Source: Synchiropus splendidus (taxonomy: Eukaryota > Chordata > Actinopteri > Syngnathiformes > Callionymidae). Taken from it: a stretch of 64,000 nt of DNA. Below the pieces are notes generated by a model. The model was not told the origin of the DNA. It did no database searches and worked only from the letters and a program-made list of their open reading frames with translations. Shown here piece after piece: positions 60,049 through 64,000 of this stretch. The stretch covers positions 28,085,501 to 28,149,500 of the forward strand of contig NC_071338.1 of the NCBI RefSeq assembly GCF_027744825.2, in the 5' to 3' direction. Each line of letters opens with the position of its first letter. The stretch's first letter is position 1. The position numbers and the translations under genes are program-made.

Positions 60049-61732
60049 CATGACGTCTAGAGCAACTGTCTCATCGTGGTGAATGCAGTTGCTGTCTCAT
60101 TCTGTGAGGCTACCAAACTCCCTTTAAATGAGCCGGATCATGAAAAATGCATCATACATTGTGAGATAATCCTCAACAAGGTTCTGGTATTGGGATTGAA
60201 AATGCATTTTTTTTAAGTTGCTGTTATATTCCAACAGAGGTTAGCTGGTAAATAATGCCTCCAAGTTGTCAATGTCATTTCTGCTTTATCGCTTTCAAGA
60301 TAGAGTGATAAAATAATGTGACTCACTTGCGTAATTTACTGACCTCCTTGCAGTATCAGTAGTTTGGGGAAATGCTGTTGTGTTCAGTCAAAAAGGAAAT
60401 AGCACTAGTTCTGTGATTGTCTTTTTTAAGGGGGCTGTTCAAACATTGGGCTCAGGCTGGGTTTGATGGCTCTGTCAATGTCCTCAGTATGTACAAGGAG
60501 CGTCTCCTTCTCTGCATCATGTTTAATCTTATCTGTGCGTGTCCATTGCAGCCACTGTGATGGAGGTATCATGAAACTAATGTTTGGGTCTATTCCTCTT
60601 TCATGAAAACTTTTATTTTACATGCAAGTATGGAGGCGCAGAAAGATCTTTGCTACACCTTCAACCAATGTCATGAAAATAAAGGGTGTTATTTTGAAGT
60701 CGGTGAATGTATGTGTCGTGTGTCTATACATTCAGCTTTGGCACTGTTGAACAGATTCAAGCGGCATGAGCAGGTCCTCCTATGCAACTAGATTGAGAGG
60801 GAAGTCGTCCAGAAGCTCTTCCTCACTGTAAACAGAAATGCTGGACCGGATCACGACCACGGGTACACAGGGAGACATAGTGTCCAAACATTTGATGCTG
60901 TGAATTTTGATTGAACTGCAACTGAACTGTTGGAGATTTAAGAAAGAAATGTAACATTGCAAAATTGAAATAGGACCAAAATATCTGCTGCAAATATTTT
61001 GAGATCTGTGAGAACCAAAGTGCAGATTTGTTTTATTTAAACACGTTATTCTTGGTCTTGGGTTTGAAACGCATGGACAGGAGTATTACACATCCATTTA
61101 TTCTATTCAGAAGTGAAAATGATGAAGTACATTTAAGCTGGAAGGGCTAGAAGTTGAAATTTAACCGACACAAATACGGTAGAAAGTTGCTGTCCTGTTG
61201 GTTTCTTTCTACTTCACACTTTCTGACCAAGTGCGTTCATTAAACAGCGTATTTATTGATGATTGCTTTACATTTAATCTATCCATGGGATGCAAAACCA
61301 TGGACATTCCTGAATGAAAACAGACACCTGTTAATGTTATAGTATAGTCATTTGATTGTTTTTCTTTCGTTTCTATGGGACGCGCCTATGGGATCCATCC
61401 CAGCAACATTACACCAAACTTTTTCGTCCAATATTTAATAAAGTAGCGCTGCCTCACGTCTGCGACATAAACGTATAATCACAAATACACTTTGGACTTT
61501 CGCTTCCTTGTTTCCAGCTTGAGATTTATTTCCCTGTTTTAGTTCCCCGAGCTGTCAGGTGTCTCTGAGCGGAAGTGACGCCGGCAACCCAGCGGAATCC
61601 GACCTGCCCATACTTCGCATGTCGACTCCCCTCCGCGCTTAAATCGGGCTCCCTTCTTCCTTGTCGTGTCCAACTGAGTTTTGAGTTCCTCACTAAAAGG
61701 TCGCTCTGTCAGCTGCTGGGGGAAAGAAGAAG
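60049..61732. other. mvd 3' UTR and mvd-cyba intergenic DNA
   Basis: No additional gene seen. A possible mvd polyadenylation signal, AATAAA, is near 60680 (gaaaataaagggtg). The last 250 bp before 61733 are GC-richer and probably hold the cyba promoter and 5' UTR. Confidence 0.55.
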
Positions 61733-63789
61733 ATGGGGAAGATCGAATGGGCAATGTGGGCCAACGAGCAGGCGCTGGCGTCTGGACTCAGTGAGTTACT
61801 CGGCTTGTTTCAGGGAATGTTTAATATGCAAGAAAGAAAAAACACTTTTTTAATGTTTCGAGCTCCATTTGGAACTATTTAATTTCTCGGTTCTTCTTTC
61901 AGTTCTCCTCACAGGTGGTATAGTCGGAGTGGCAGGGCAGTTCAGAGGCTGGCAGTTCGCTGCTTATGCTGTGTATCCTTCACTTTATGTTGGACCAGAA
62001 ACACATTCCCCACACACAAAAGATGAGTGAACTAAAGCTAAGAGTTAATTTTTTCTTTAATGACGAAACCACCTGTGAACACCATATTTTCTATTTCTTC
62101 TCTGACGCATTGATCTCTCTTTCAATCTTCTTTATTTGATATATTCTCACGCATGGCTGCATTAAAAATACCAGTTGGATTTGTTTCAGAAGATCTTTGT
62201 TTTTCTTTCGCCTGTCATCGAGTCAGCGAGGGTGACATTTCCATCACATATTTCCAAATGCCCTTTCTCGCTGCCTACTCTGACTCAGACACACAAGTTT
62301 ATGAGTCTGTGTTTGCTATGATGCATGGAATCGTCAGTGTAATTTCACAATGTAGGTTAGCATCAGATAATCCTGTATAAATGACCACCTGTTGCAAATT
62401 CACTCAGAAATCACTTGGGTAATCTACCTGGCTCATTTAGTAATGGCTTACTATTTGGTGAGTACTGTACATTCCACACAATTTTTTGCAGTCATGTACG
62501 CAACTGTGCCATGTAAGCGATGAGTTGTTGATTGTTAAGTGAACTGTGTTCATATCAAGTTCAATACGGTGCCCATTTTTAAGATGCTTTTCATCTTTGT
62601 GTGTTGGACGAACTTGTTTTGCTTCTTGAAACATTCAAAACGCTCCTTGACAGATGGATCAGAGCTGCAGGGTTTTTTGTCTGCTTGCTTGAGTACCCTC
62701 GCAGCAAAAGGTCAAAAGGCACAAGTGTGGAAAGATCGTGAGTGTGAATCTCAGCCTTTAACTGACAGCTCTCAAAAGTGTTCTGACTCTGGTTTTCTCC
62801 TCAGAGGTCAGTACTGCTTCACTGTGTGTGTGAAAGCCTTCGGGCCGCTGACAAGGAACTACTATGTCAGAGCGTTCCTGCATGCTGCGTGAGTTCATAT
62901 CACTGTCCATCTTGTTTTGCTCTGCTACATTCCTCCAGCCACATGTATAACAAGACAAATGACCCTCCTTCTACTGCTGTTTTATGTCTAGCATTTGTGT
63001 CCCTGGAGGGTTTATGCTTGCAACGGTCCTCGGGTGTGTCTGTCTGGGCATTGCCAGCCTCATCTACCTTGCAGTAAGTCTCTCCCTCCTTACTATAAAA
63101 CTCTGGTGCATTATGATCTCTTACAGGAAGCCAATGAGGAAATGGTAAGAAGGAAGACATTTATATTGCATTGTTGGCACACAGCAGTTGTGAAATCAGA
63201 CCATCGAAGGGTGAAGCAAGAATGTTTTCACATCCACTTGCACAAATGACCTATTGTTTCCCTGTTTAGATGAGATATCTTTTATTGTGTGTGGTCACGT
63301 TAGATGCACTTCAGATTTAAAAACAACTCGGAAGTTGCACATTTGACCCACTTCTTCGCTACGGACGAGTCAGTGCATCACAATGGATCTATAGTGTATA
63401 GAAGGAATGTGACCGAATCCATGTATCTCCTAACGTTGGTAGATCGTCTACTGGTTCTAATAGTTCCTCAGACACTGTTCTAGAGAACCTTGTTTTTTAG
63501 TTATGTCCTGGCCACCCTGGCTTACTTCAATATATCCACCCAATTTAACTCTTTAAAAATGATGCATATACCGATTAGACTCCTTTCCATTCCCAAGGCT
63601 GCGATCCGAGGAGAGCATTGGGAACCCATTCTCCCTAAGAAGCAAGAAACAAGGAAGCCGATTGAAAGCATCAAGCAGCCCCCGAAGGATCCTCCGCCAA
63701 GACCAGCCATTGCAGATGTGCGGCGGAAACACGTAGACGACCTGGAGGCAGCGGCCTATGACAACCCCATGACGGTCACCGATGAGTGA
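61733..63789 (+). CDS. cyba: Cytochrome b-245 light chain (p22phox)
   Basis: p22phox is the membrane partner that stabilises NOX catalytic subunits of the phagocyte NADPH oxidase and recruits p47phox. Six exons: 61733-61790, 61903-61972, 62663-62737, 62805-62888, 62992-63073 and 63598-63789, giving 186 aa (human 195). MGKIEWAMWANEQALASGL, the hydrophobic segments AAGFFVCLLEYPRS and FMLATVLGCVCLGIASLIYL, and FGPLTRNYYVRAFLHAA follow the human order, including Arg90 and His94. The tail has KQPPKDPPPRP (149-159), with Pro156 in the p47phox SH3-binding motif, and ends NPMTVTDE. The junction of exons 5 and 6 gives one more Ala than human. Intron 2 is U12-type. Confidence 0.96.
61973..62662 (+). 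other. U12-type intron in cyba
   Basis: The donor reads gtatccttc, matching the minor-spliceosome consensus GTATCCTT. The acceptor at 62661-62662 has almost no pyrimidine tract but has ctccttgac (62643-62651), close to the TTCCTTRAC branch site, 12 bases before the AG. Splicing here restores a continuous p22phox frame (AYAV-AAGFFVC). Confidence 0.88.
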
Positions 63790-64000
63790 ACCAGACAGCA
63801 GTGATCACTATCTGATCAGTTACAGAGATCAAAAAAATAGTCAGATGGATTTACTTCAGCGCTCTGGACAGGGTACTTCCATTTATAGTCTAACCTTCTG
63901 TGAAGTGTGAGAAAGTCTAAAATGAAGGATGTGTCAATTTCATAGTCTAATTTCCTTGAGTTTTTTTGTTTTTTAATTGCTGTCTGCATCAACCAAAACG
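63790..64000 (+). other. cyba 3' UTR, start
   Basis: Sequence after the cyba stop codon to the window end. No polyadenylation signal is reached and nothing else is recognised. Confidence 0.7.

Noticed and set aside
1..64000. CRISPR arrays, operons, tRNA or rRNA genes
   Set aside because: The window is a spliced vertebrate sequence; no regularly spaced short repeats or recognisable tRNA/rRNA sequence was seen.

Overview
The window looks like a teleost fish chromosome: spliced genes with GT-AG introns, DIRS, Rex3/RTE-like, CR1/L2-like, Gypsy and Tc1 elements of fish type, and the order RALY-like - urah - pdcd5 - mvd - cyba. All identifications come from reading translations and splice sites; no database search was possible.

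Left edge (1-6966): the 3' end of a RALY/hnRNP C family gene on the plus strand. Its RRM exons lie upstream of the window. Right edge (53332-63789): three ordinary housekeeping genes, all plus strand and complete: pdcd5 (6 exons, 128 aa), mvd (10 exons, 400 aa, the mevalonate pathway decarboxylase) and cyba (6 exons, 186 aa, the p22phox subunit of NADPH oxidase, with one U12-type intron).

The middle (about 6.7-53 kb) is the notable part. The segment RALY 3' end - urah - pdcd5 5' end has been multiplied into nine units in alternating orientation. Each unit carries a four-exon gene for 5-hydroxyisourate hydrolase (HIUase, urah), the transthyretin-related enzyme of the urate to allantoin pathway. 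Plus-strand copies are 1, 3, 4 and 9; minus-strand copies are 2, 5, 6, 7 and 8. Five near-identical copies (2, 3, 4, 7, 8) encode a 142-aa protein with intact splice sites, ending YRGN plus three residues instead of the family's YRGS. Only copy 1 keeps YRGS. Copy 9 ends YRER, copy 6 has an altered GRCPG motif, and copy 5 has lost a splice acceptor and looks like a pseudogene. Partial copies of pdcd5 exon 1 and of the RALY last exon were carried along.

Transposons sit between and inside the units: DIRS pieces at 16.0-17.0, 32.4-33.2 and 47.0-48.9 kb, Tc1 relics at 11.1, 15.6 and 27.2 kb, a Gypsy pol relic at 20.8-22.0 kb, a 650-bp solo LTR with 5-bp target duplication at 30.7 kb, and three truncated LINE insertions, each with target-site duplications. 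Units 6/7 and 7/8 form a recent 5.35-kb direct tandem duplication. How the genes work together: mvd and cyba are unrelated neighbours. The array is an amplification of one purine-catabolism gene with hitch-hiking fragments of its neighbours.
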